From the NCBI RefSeq assembly GCF_021130785.1, contig NC_060210.1, positions 183,922,001 through 183,986,000 of the forward strand: 64,000 nt of DNA. Direction: 5' to 3'. The DNA is from Homalodisca vitripennis. Its lineage: Eukaryota; Arthropoda; Insecta; Hemiptera; Cicadellidae. Each line of letters starts with the position of its first letter. The stretch's first letter is position 1. The notes under the pieces were generated by a model. That model did not search any database. It was given only the letters and a program-made list of their open reading frames with translations, and was not told the origin of the DNA. Positions 22,966-34,740 of this stretch are shown here, one piece after another. The position numbers and the translations under genes are program-made.

Positions 22966-25900
22966 ATATTATTAATAAACTTATATAACCTGTAGAAAGA
23001 TACTGAACTGGCAGATTTACATGAATCTTGTTAGTTTGGACAAACTCCGTATATGAATATTCTGGTGTACATTAACCCACAATATTAAGGAAGGAAGTAT
23101 ATCACATGCTCTATAACTAAGTATGTGTGGTATATTCGTACATAAAACTACTAAGTTTAGACATCGGAAGAAAATACTAAATTTTAACGTAATATATAGA
23201 GTAATAACTGCCTTTAAACACATGTTTTTTCTTTTTCGGTTCACCGCGTCAAGCAGATAACTGCAGTGTCCCCAGCATTTCCCTGCACCAGACATTTATT
23301 TTATCACCCCGCAACTTTATTTTAATTACAACAATAGTAAAAGTGCATTTGAAATGTTATAACATAGTAAAATTAGTACAAGAAACTACTTAAAACCATA
23401 ACTGTTGCTAATTAGGTAGTAACTGTTGTGAAATGTCTCAAGCACATAATTTGCATACCAAGGGTTTTATTTTATTCTATCCCACTGTTTGTTTTTGTTT
23501 TAACCCAACAGAAACAATTTTGAATGGTTTCACTGTAAAATTAAATAGATGAGACGAGAAGTCGTGGTATTACAAACCTGCATCATTCAAGTTACATTGA
23601 GAAATTTAAATGGATCTAACAATATGAGGTATTTGAGTTCAAGAATTCAATAGAAAGGTGCTGCAGACTGAATGCATTACGAGCAATACGTTACTCGTAT
23701 TTGAAATTCATTCTGTTGTATTCTTTTGTTACAATGAAACAAAAAATGCTTTATTACATATCTATTATTTACTTATCTTGAATGGAAAGAAAAACCTATT
23801 ATGTGTTCTGTTTTAATTGTTCGAACCTAATTAAAGGCTTGCTGAGTGTCAAAAATTCTGAATCAAACAAATTTTAGATTATGGTGTAAACAATGTAAAT
23901 GAAAACTTTATTGATTTATTAATATTTGTACAAAGGTTTAAAGCCATTTTAAAAGTTATTGAGTGAAAGGTAATTTTAATTTTAATATTAGGTATATATT
24001 TAAAACTTTCAACACTGAAGTAAAATACAGTAGATTTGTGGGTTTGAGACTTTGGTTTATAATGTTTGTATTATTTGGCGGTATGTACTGATGTCTATTA
24101 TCCAATTATAGATGCTAATGTTTTATATTATTTGCAATAATTGACCGTAAACCATTATTGGAATCATGTCACTCCAGAGACTAAAAACTTTTATTTCTGT
24201 GATTCTATCTATCTGACTATTAGCACAATATTTTGAGAACGCTTTGGACTATACACTTGGCGGGAAGCTTCAGTTGTATACATCTTTATTCCACGATGGT
24301 GCATGTCACTGCAAAGGATTTAGATTAGAGTTAATGAACATTTTTGCATTGGTCATATAGGTAAATTGATATCCACAAGAAAATTCAATTTATAAACAAA
24401 CTGTGTCTGGTGCGGAACCCCAATTAAATCTTGATACCACAACACACAACAAATCTTTATAAAACATCTAAAAATTTAAATTGATCGTTCGCAATAATTC
24501 AGTTTTAAAATTAATTAAAATTGGAACATCAGGTATAATATAACAAAGACATGACCTGCATGAGTGTCTTGAAACACACAAAAGGAAAAGAAACTTATCT
24601 GTGCTTAATCTTGAGCTTAGATTAATACTGCAGATAATGAAATTTGAATATTTTGAATCCGAATCGAGATACTCGCTTACCATCTAACTTATATGAAGAG
24701 TTTATGTTATTAATGTTGGTGCTTATCGAGTATCCAATCTGTAAATGATTACGTATCTATTACGTTATACGATCTCCAATATCATTCATAAAAAAATCGT
24801 ATACACAATATTCCATTAGAATGTAGAGATTGTGTTGTGTTTGAAAATTATAGAATACTAACTATTATACAATCTTTTAGTATTCATCTGATGATATTGT
24901 AATCCCTCGCATTTGTCTCAGAATAAGTTTATCTTTAAATAGGTTATCAGATGTGCAATGTTTAAAATCACCTTATATAAATAAGATTAAATTCTTCATA
25001 GGCGATTTACCCGAAAGCTACGCATTTTTAATGCAGTGTTTATAGATCTAAGACTATGCTGAGTCTTTTCTAATGTATATTATTTAGGCAATACAATCGT
25101 TAAAATGTGACTGACTCTTTGAAACAACATAAAAAGTAATTCATGAAAAAAGCAAGGTTAAAATTTACCCATTCGCCAATTTATTCGCCAAATATGTAGA
25201 GAGGCGCGGTTAGTAACAAAAGAATGAAGAAGTATTTACAATGCTTTCTATTGCAATTTCATCGGTGAAGAAGAGTTTTAAATGGCTAAGTCTTTAACAA
25301 AGTGAAGAGATGTTTGGAAAGGAACCGAGTTTTATAGAATTTGATCTAATTTCACGGACTTATTTATCTACAATCGGCTTTTGTCGATAGAGAAGGCAGT
25401 TTTAGTTAGAAACATATAATTATTAAAAAATAATTCTTTCATTGCGTGTAAAAGAAAGAAAACCTGTGTTTATTTAATTTGTTTAAAATTTATATATCTT
25501 TGAAGACTGAACATCAATGAATATTAAGAGTAGCAATAAAGATCAATACATTAGAAGTACTAGTCATAGTAAAAACATTACGTACCAGTTCAATATAACT
25601 TACCTTATTATTTTTACGCTCATTATTATGATAAATAACAAAGAACAATATCATATAAACATTAACTAAACTAGTATAAATATAATACATAAAATAACAA
25701 GTATAAGCTTTGCAGATTCTACCATTAAAATTATGTTTTTTCTTTTAAAAATATGCCTCACTTTAGTAATGAAAATGTTCAAATAAATTGAACGCTTTTA
25801 ATAAGTTTACAGAATACAGCAATATTTAAGTGGTTTGATTGAAATATTGCTGAACACTGTTCACTCCTTGTTTTGTAGAACAATGTTTTCACAACTCTTA

Positions 25901-26142
25901 CTACTTGAAAAAATAATTCCTTAGCTGGGATCCTATGTCCCCAAAGACTTTCTATTAGTTGAGAATAAGGAAATCCGTTCATAAGTGTTTCCTTGCTTCC
26001 ATGTACTATTTTAAGAGCTAACCATGGTTAATTATTTGGTACAGCCTTTAGTAGTACACTGTATTTAATAATTTACTGTTTCTTTGTTACGTTTTATTAA
26101 TGTACATGTTATTTATTTATAAATATTATAATAAATTTTTAC
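22966..26142. other. AT-rich intergenic DNA
   Basis: No supportable gene. A 92-codon ATG ORF on the minus strand (23,017-23,295) has no recognisable motif, is cysteine-rich without pattern and is probably chance. Confidence 0.5.
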
Positions 26143-27690
26143 GTGAGGGAATGCATTTATGCACTGAGTTTGAGACTCGCCCTGTTTAAGAAGGGAATAC
26201 TCATTAAACCCCATACGGATCGTAAGACTACTTTTTCAAGATTAATCCAGCGGACAACGAGAACGAATCGGCCCTCCGCGTGTCCTCGCTTCGCAACATT
26301 ATACCCACTACGATTTCTGTCGAGAAATCACCGATAATGGAGACGAGCTTTCTCGTGTGCTCGATGAAACGCCCGCGCTTGAACGAAAAGTGAGCGTCAT
26401 CATCGCACTCCGGGTACTGCGTTCACCAAGGATATCTGGCCCTCCCCATCCGGCGAAAATACTTCCTGAAGTAGCCGTGATTCGTCAGGAACCGACGCAA
26501 GGTAGAAGTTAATCTCCCTGCATCCTTGTCTCGGTTTTGCTGTAAAATCTACATAGCTTCTCTCCTCTGTGTTCCAGATACTTCTTTTTGCCCTGCTTGG
26601 AGGTAAAGTAAAAGATCCGCCTTTCAATGGCAGGCAGGTCGAGGGGAATGACTCGAGCTACAACGATGACCGCCGCACATTATACTATGCAGTACTTGCA
26701 GGTGACACTAAGCACTGCTCTCCGCTAGACTCCTAGCACGCGCTTACTGTACCTTTTGGTATTCAAGACATCCGCCTACACTTCTCCACCGTACAGGTAC
26801 AGTTTTCCATTCGAAAGCCATGCTGCCGGTGGAACAAGACTCTGGTGTCTATGATGGCACTCTGCAAACTCGCCTTCAGCATCCGATCATGTAGCTTTCA
26901 CGCCGTGTCAAGTATGCGGATTGGCCTCTATGCAGACGGGGAGTCCGGGTTGCCCATGCTGATAAGCGCCATCCGAGCTGTGTTCCAGCTTGAAGGGTAA
27001 CACTCTTGCCGCTAAGCCCACATTTAAATCTGAAGCAGCATGAGAGGGTGAATTCCCGTCACAGACTTCAGAACCCCTCTGGGATATCCTCAGGACTTTT
27101 TTTTATCATGACGGATGATCACAGCACTGACCATCTTCTTTGAAGTTTTGTGCTCTGCCGGTTTTATCGCAGCATTATGTTGGTTTCCTGCACGCTTGAG
27201 CTCTTTTTCTATGTATCAGCGCTGTCCTCCTGAGCTCTGCAATCTCGAACGGCCACCAGTAATCGTGGCATCGTCCTCGGTAAGGTTTCCGACGAGGCAT
27301 ACACGAGTCCAAAGAGTGCTGGATGAGCTCTTTGGTCGAATTTACATTCGTCAGAAATATCGTCAGATATAATCGTAGAGTCTGTCATAGACCCACCTAA
27401 ACTAGATCTTTAGTACATCGGCTTTAAACCCCTACTTGCTACATACAAGTCGAGTCTCCAGACCATCTCCAGAGTGAGTGTTCCCCGTGTGTTACTGATG
27501 GGCATTCCTCATTCAACGGCTCTTGTGTTTAAGTCACCCACCACTATAACACGACCGGGGACTCTATTGTGACTCCAACGCCTCAAATTTCACCTCGTAC
27601 TCTCAGGCAGAGTAATTAGGGGATAGGTATACTTTGACCACTGTACTCTACAGCTTCACCAGCCGACTTTCATCTTGCCCTGTCGATACT
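26143..27690 (-). mobile_element. Decayed R1-type non-LTR retrotransposon (LINE) remnant
   Basis: The block is markedly more GC-rich than its surroundings and reads on the minus strand. Near 27,500-27,560 it gives VVVGDLN, which matches the endonuclease GDFN box of R1/jockey-type LINEs. Near 27,210-27,260 a HDYWWPFEIAELRRTALIH stretch matches the conserved linker (WW-EI-LR) between endonuclease and reverse transcriptase of R1-clade elements. Near 26,300-26,340 a STEIVVGIMLRSED phrase matches their C-terminal tail. All pieces are in the expected order, but the frames are broken by many stops. The reverse transcriptase core is too short for the distance, so an internal deletion is likely. Confidence 0.65.
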
Positions 27691-28254
27691 TTTTCATCTA
27701 TTATTATGAATAATATTAGTTAATTAACAGTTAAAACTACCTGTTACTTGTTGTGTCCCAAAGATGTGTTATAAAGATAAAACTTTTTACAGTCTCAGAA
27801 ATACACGGCACTTTAATTAGGCTTATGGATTAGGGTAGCTATGATATTGCTTTAAAATAATATTATTAAAAATACTGCCGTACCCGTAGACTTATATTAA
27901 AACTTTTTGTTTTATCATTACTTGTCAATCACTACGATATATGTTATCTCAGATATGCGGCGAGCTATTTTAGTTATTGATATTTCGTAGCGATATCGTT
28001 GGATCAAGGTTAAGCATTGGCACTGATACCATGGCAGCCGTTAATGCTGATCTCGTACTAGAAGGCGGGAACTGGAGGTAGTTTAAAACAGCTAAACATA
28101 TAACATCAGTCTTCATATTAGTCATTGAGAATGATTGATAGCTCACTTTCTATTGGGGAAAATGTAGTGACTGGTAATTATTGTGCATACTGCTGGGTAT
28201 ACCGTGTCAGAGACCATTACCATATGATGCAAGACTTTAGTCCGTCATTTATTG
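27691..28254. other. AT-rich intergenic DNA
   Basis: Nothing recognised. Confidence 0.5.
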
Positions 28255-28545
28255 TATCAAGTCCAGATTATCTACTATGTACCTTGGATCATGACAGGTT
28301 TGGACCTATAGCGGGTAGTCATTAGTTACTGAATAGGCAATCAAACTTCAATATTAGTAATGTACATAGTAATCCAGTAACAGAGGACATTAAATCTATT
28401 CTGTGAGCAGCAAGTTACGGCACGTCGCCATGACAAAGGACATTAGCAGTTTGATGTAAAGCTTCCGTTAGACACTAATGACACAAAGTCCAGATTATCT
28501 GCTATAACTTGTGTGATGGAACACCAAAATCTCCGCGTGTGTTAA
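28255..28545 (-). repeat. Dispersed tandem repeat, copy B (inverted relative to copy A)
   Basis: GTCCAGATTATCTACTATG at about 28,261 recurs as GTCCAGATTATCTGCTAT at about 28,488, giving about 227-bp spacing, and the reverse complement of the stretch between aligns with 22,720-22,860. This fixes it as a second, opposite-strand member of the family at 22,585-22,965. Confidence 0.65.
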
Positions 28546-29397
28546 ATTATAGAGGTCAAACATAACTGAACAACTTCATATTATGAATCTTAGCACTGAA
28601 TATATAAACTGTTTTATACGAGTAATTATCAGATGCATTACTATAATACAGCTTTCCAAGTAACAGTGAATGTAGACTATAAACAACGCCCTGTCACTCA
28701 GGGTTTCTCAGTCTTTCAATAGTAGAAAATTGAGACATCGTTGTAGTAAATGTTGTTATCTTGGTTAATCCTGGGTTGATTCAGCTGACATCTTTATTTG
28801 TGCTATTAAATGGCGATTTTTTGGATTCGTGAGAAAAATCAACCTTATGAAGTAAACTTTTTATAAATTTCCGTATTCATTGAAAACGAACAATAAGAGT
28901 TTTAATTGTGTATTTATATGTATCCGCTTACAGGATAACGTAGTAGTGATTATTAAACAGATATAATCGTATGAATGATCGCAAATGAAAACTAATTACA
29001 CTATTGTTGGTTTATAATTAAGCTACTTTAGTTATGATCGTATTTTGTCCTTATACTAATAAGTTTTAAATATTACTAATTATTTGCTTTTAAAAAAAGA
29101 ATAAAAATATTAAGGGGTTATTTAAGGGGGTAGTTTGAAATATATATTTCTCAAATTATTAAGTTTCTGTAAGTAACTGTATGGCATAACAAATAAGGAA
29201 AAGTCATAGTTAGTTAGCTGAGCGGAATTGAAGCGATTAACTAAGATGTATGATTCGCGTATGTATATAACATATGCCTCTATATATGTATCGCATTCCT
29301 GAGCCTCAGTATGACAGCTATTGAGATGTTCGTGAAAATATGTATAAAATTGACGCTAAAAACGTAACATTTTCTAAAATATATTCAGATTAAAAAT
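28546..29397. other. AT-rich intergenic DNA
   Basis: Nothing recognised apart from TA-rich simple sequence near 29,260-29,300. The last bases AAAT are half of the retrotransposon target duplication. Confidence 0.5.
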
Positions 29398-32300
29398 TGT
29401 AAGGTCCCAAAATTTTGAAGTGTTTTTTTTTTGGTCAGAACAGTGAAATACTATATTGTTTTACATTAAATTGTATCAAGTGGAAGCGAGAAGATAGTTT
29501 TAATGTCCTGGCTGTAGTAAAAACTCGCACGGCGCGCTACCGTCCGCGGACGAGATTGCCGTTAGAATCCGCGGGGGCGCGCTGTTAAAGATTGTAGCTG
29601 CCGCCACCTAGAGCGCGGTAGTCGACTGATAAAGGGACTCGGCGAGGGCCGGCGAGAGGGGTTCGATACGGAGAGAAGCGTGATTTATCGAGGTGAAGGA
29701 CAGTACAGCGAGCAGAGGACATTTTCAGACAACTTCAATTTCATTTGACAGGTAACTATTATTCCGAGTTCGATTAGTTATTTCATTATTCATGGTGGCA
29801 ATAGTTGTAGTAAATTTCTGTTTGTTTTGCTTAGCTTGGCTTGCAATATTTAACGTAAATTTTCTTTGCACGTTTTTTCACTCTGCATGTGCAAGAATTT
29901 TCATGCATATTTTCATTGAATTTGTTACGCATATAGAATTAAATATATTGTAGTAATATTTAGGTTATCTTCACCAATAGTAACATTTCGTAACGATTAA
30001 ACGCGATTAAATTAAATTGTTTTCGATTAAAATAAAACTTTCGTTTATTATTAGGCTCTCGGACTGCTGTGAAAATCGGTCCTGTTCTAAAATAAATCTA
30101 GGTTTCCCTAAATTTCCGATCTGCTGTCACAAGCGGGTCATAACGATTAAACGCGATTAAATTAAATTGTTTTTTCGATTAAATAAAACCTTTCGTTTAT
30201 TATTAGGCTCTTCGGACTGCTGTGAAAATCGGTCCTGTCTAAAATAAATTTAGGTTTCCCTAAATTTCCGATCTGCTGTCACGAGCGGGTCATAACGATT
30301 AAACGCGATTAAATTAAATTGTTTTTCGATTAAAATAAAACTTTCGTTTATTATTAGGCTCTCGGGACTGCTGTGAAAATCGGTCCTGTCTAAAATAAAT
30401 TTAGGTTTCCCTAAATTTCCGATCTGCGTGTCACAAGCGGGTCATAACGATTAAACGCGATTAAATTAAATTGTTTTCGATTAAATAAAACTTTCGTTTA
30501 TTATTAGGCTCTCGGACTGCTGTGAAAATCGGTCCTGTCTAAAATAAATCTAGGTTTCCCTAAATTTCCGATCTGCTGTCACAAGCGGGTCATAACGATT
30601 TAAACGCGATTAAATTAAATTGTTTTTCGATTAAATAAAACTTTCGTTTATTATTAGGCTCTCGGACTGCTGTGAAAATCGGTCCTGTCTAAAATAAATT
30701 TAGGTTTCCCTAAATTTCCGATCTGCTGTCACAAGCGGGTCATAACGATAACGATTTAAACGCGATTAAATTAAAATTGTTTTTTCGATTAAATAAAAAC
30801 TTTCGTTTATTATTAGGCTCTCGGACTGCTGTGAAAATCGGTCCTGTCTAAAATAAAATTTAGGTTTCCCTAAATTTCCGATCTGCTGTCACAAGCGGGT
30901 CATAACGATTTAAAACGCGATTAAATTAAATTGTTTTCGATTAAATTAAAACTTTCGTTTATTATTAGGCTCTCGGACTGCTGTGAAAATCGGTCCTGTC
31001 TAAAATAAATCTAGGTTTCCCTAAAATTTCCGATCTGCTGTCACAAGCGGGTCACACAACGATTAAAACGCGATTAAATTAAATTGTTTTCGATTAAATA
31101 AAAACTTTCGTTTATTATTAGGCTCTCGGACTGCTGTGAAAATCGGTCCTGTCTAAAATAAATTTAGGTTTCCCTAAATTTCCGATCTGCTGTCACAAGC
31201 GGGTCATAACGATTAAACGCGATTAAATTAAATTGTTTTTCGATTAAATAAAACTTTCGTTTATTATTAGGCTCTCGGACTGCTGTGAAAATCGGTCCTG
31301 TCTAAATTAAATTTAGGTTTCCCTAAATTTCCCGATCTGCTGTCACGAGCGGGTCATAACGATTAAACGCGATTAAATTAAATTGTTTTCGATTAAAATA
31401 AAACTTTCGTTTATTATTAGGCTCTCGGACTGCTGTGAAAAATCGGTCCTGTCTAAAATAAATCTAGGTTTCCCTAAATTTCCGATCTGCTGTCACAAGC
31501 GGGTCATAACGATTAAACGCGATTAAATTAAATTGTTTTCGATTAAATAAAACTTTCGTTTATTATTAGGCTCTCGGACTGCTGTGAAAATCGGTCCTGT
31601 CTTAAAATAAATCTAGGTTTCCCTAAATTTCCGATCTGCTGTCACAAGCGGGTCATAACGATTAAACGCGATTAAATTAAATTGTTTTTCGAATTTAATA
31701 AAACTTTCGTTTATTATTAGGCTCTCGGACTGCTGTGAAAATCGGTCCTGTCTAAAAATAAATCTAGGTTTCCCTAAATTTCCGATCTGCTGTCACAAGG
31801 CGGGTCATAACGATTAAACGCGATTAAATTAAATTGTTTTTCGATTAAATAAAACTTTCGTTTATTATTAGGCTCTCGGACTGCTGTGAAAATCGGTCCT
31901 GTCTAAAATTAATTTAGGTTTCCTAAATTTCCGATCTGCTGTCACAAGCGGGTCATAACGATTAAACGCGATTAAATTAAATTGTTTTCGATTAAATAAA
32001 ACTTTCGTTTATTATTAGGCTCTCGGACTGCTGTGAAAATCGGTCCTGTCTAAAATAAATTTAGGTTTCCCTAAATTTCCGATCTGCTGTCACAAGCGGG
32101 TCATAACGATTTTAAACGCGATTAAAATTAAATCGTTTTTTCGATTAAATAAAACTTTCGTTTATTATTAGGCTCTCGGACTGCTGTGAAAATCGGTCCT
32201 GTCTAAAATAAAATTTAGGTTTCCCTAAATTTCCGATCTGCTGTCACAAGCGGGTCATAACGATTAAAACGCGATTAAATTAAATCGTTTTTTCGATTAA

Positions 32301-32838
32301 ATAAAAACTTTCGTTTATTATTAGGCTCTCGGACTGCTGTGAAAATCGGTCCTGTCTAAAATAAATTTAGGTTTCCCTAAATTTACGATCTGCTGTCATA
32401 AGCGGGATATACGAGCGGTCGCTATTAGATAAAATATATAGACATAGCCTTAAATGATTGCACATCTTATTACGATCATTTTTTTTAGCGATTTATAACC
32501 CGATTGTACTGAATTCTCGTGGGGTAAGCTTAGGTTGTCCCGCAGTGGACAGAATACCAATTGAGCGTGGGTTGGTTACTTGTATACCATGTTTCTGTTT
32601 CCGTATACGTAATTTTAAAATCAAATCGGTTCTTTGCCCCTTAAAGTGTTGGCGATGATGAGCTTGTGGCTCTAACCACTTTAACAGATCTTTTGAGATC
32701 TACTTGCTTTCTGAGTCAACACTTTATATCCGAAATACACAACTCTCCAGACCCCTGGGAAATACCCAGCTAACTGCAACTATCCGCGTAGGCTACAAAA
32801 CGGTTGAAGTTTTGCACCCTATAAAAACTAACGTTACA
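29398..32838 (+). repeat. 5' LTR (3,441 bp)
   Basis: It starts TGTAAGGTCCCAAAATTTTG and ends CTAACGTTACA. It has three parts. The first 590 bp include a GC-rich segment (29,528-29,730). Then comes the tandem array. The last 430 bp contain a possible TATA-like AAAATATATAG near 32,430. This copy is comparatively clean, with mostly homopolymer-length differences between units. Confidence 0.9.
29991..32405 (+). repeat. Tandem array inside the 5' LTR, about 150 bp x 16
   Basis: The phrase AGCGGGTCATAACGATTAAA recurs 15 times and ends in a variant AGCGGGATATACG, at 148-155-bp spacing. Each unit has three CGATTAAA phrases, and a perfect hairpin AAATTTAGG, TTTC, CCTAAATTT. The unit has no open frame. 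Confidence 0.95.
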
Positions 32839-32841
32839 AAA

Positions 32842-32859
32842 TGGCGCCCGAACAGGGAC
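32842..32859 (+). promoter_or_regulatory. Primer binding site for tRNA-Lys (UUU type)
   Basis: TGGCGCCCGAACAGGGAC is exactly the 18-nt sequence complementary to the 3' end of tRNA-Lys3, the same site used by lentiviruses. It begins three bases after the 5' LTR, as expected for priming of minus-strand DNA synthesis. Confidence 0.9.
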
Positions 32860-33269
32860 CGGTATAGTGATTGTACGAGTGTAATATTCTTCGAACGTAA
32901 AAGATAAACTTTTAGTAAGAGGTTTAGCGAGATAGTGTTTATAAAATGCTTCGACCAACGGGGTTTTGGCGACTGTGCGAATACTTTTTTTCGCTCAAAT
33001 GCACGTTCTACCAAAGGGTGGAAACACGAATAGGCCCGAAAAGTCAACAACAGACTCAGAACACCAAAAACAAATACCTACGATTGTGACTACTAGTTCC
33101 TCTGAAAAATACTAGCGAATCACAAATTAAAGGTATCGAAAAACGAGATTTGGGTTTGCCACTGTTGACTTCGAAGGACCAAACAACAAAGGCGTTTTTC
33201 CACGACTAGTTATTCCCCTTCTGAGTTAGATCCAGTCGTGGGGTGGATATACAGACTCACGAAAGCCCA

Positions 33270-34740
33270 GTTAATAACTGAAATGCTAAAACACGACTTG
33301 GACACCGAGGGTAGGACGACAGATTATCTAAAGAAAATCTTTCGTACAGTTTTCTTCGCTCACAGCCGGACAGACGAGATGAGGCTGTAGGCGGAAAGAG
33401 AATCCTTTGGCAACGACCCAGTTGGGCCGAATACCAGTGAAGCAGAGACTGATAAAAGAAGCCGAGAGTTAAACCTGAGGGAGATACTCGAGGTTCCACC
33501 CGATACTAGTGACGACGAAGTAAAGAGGCTTTTAGTTTCACTGAAGACGCGGAGTAAGGCCAAGTCCAACTGGGATACTGGACACGACTATGCGAGTTAT
33601 GCACCTTACGATGGCGCAACAAGATCTGTGTATACCGATGCTTTTAAACTTCCAGCTCTGGCGACAAGTCAATACATTGCACCTGGGATTTCTCACGATT
33701 CTCTTAGGCGGCATGTAACGCACTATTCTAACGAAAATCAAAGATTGAGAGATGAGCACCTTTCCCGACAGCCGCATGTCAATTCCGCTGAGATATGCAA
33801 CACAATTAGAAAGTGGAATTTACATTTCGACGGAGAGCGAAATCCAGTGTCTTTTCTTGAAAGACTTGATGAGCTGATGGAGGGCTTATAATGTATCCGG
33901 GGGCGATCTGATAAAAGCACTCCCTGAATTGCAAAAGGGTACGCTTTACTGTGGTATCGAAATAATAGAGAGTTTTGGACAGTTTTGAAGATTTTTCGTC
34001 AAGATTTCGAGCTAAACTTCCTTCCGGTAGGGCTATAAGACGAACATGGACGATGAAAATAAAACGTAGAACACAAGGTGACAGTTGAACCCATCAGGAC
34101 GTTTGTAGTGGCCTTGAATACGTTGATGCGACGAAGAGGCGGTATGACGCCCGTAGATAAGCTTGATAGGTTATATGCAAATATGCACCCGAAGTACAAG
34201 CTGAGTTCTAAAGAGGCAAGACATACGAACGATTAGTGAACTCATTTCTTCGGCAGAACACTACGAGATGTATATCCGAGAAACTCACTTATATCGGCCA
34301 CCGCCAGGTCCACTCAGTCCCTGGTGCCTGAAAACCGCATATAGCCCCAAAAAAAGAATTTAAAAACGTTTGGTGTTTCAAATGTCACCAATAAGGCAGC
34401 GGCTGATACACTCAGATCACACCAATGAACATCCTAATCGAGATCAACGGGAACATCCTCGGAAGTCAATTAAATAACGAAGAAAATAAAAGTGTTTGAG
34501 AGGACGAATAAATTATCTGGTAGGCCGGAAATGGATACTAGGGAAGGACAAAAAGTTGTAAGAAGAGAAAGTATAGCCTCTCAGAGAAACACAACTTATC
34601 CCGAAGAATTACTTCTAGTTTTGTATGTTGGAACTGTGAGAAACCCGGTCACATTTTTAGGAATTGTCGCTTCCCGAAAACCCTAAAAATGTTACTTTTG
34701 CAAGACCCCTGGTTTTTTAAAACTACGGATTGCAAAATGC
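33270..34740 (+). pseudogene. gag: gag remnant of the LTR retrotransposon
   Basis: Several short frames cover a Gag-like product. A segment at 33,780-33,890 contains TIRKWNLHFDGE followed by FLERLDEL, the conserved start of the Gag capsid core in this retrotransposon type. A perfect zinc knuckle CWNCEKPGHIFRNC (C-x2-C-x4-H-x4-C) is encoded at 34,626-34,667. A second, damaged knuckle (CYFCKTPG, then no histidine) follows at 34,689-34,733. Gag would package the RNA in the particle. Frame changes and stops mean no intact product. Confidence 0.75.

Noticed and set aside
23017..23295. 92-codon ATG frame on the minus strand
   Set aside because: No recognisable motif or neighbouring gene context; length is within chance expectation.
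26143..27690. A host gene, suggested by the higher GC content
   Set aside because: Minus-strand translation shows LINE endonuclease, linker and C-terminal motifs in order with many stops.
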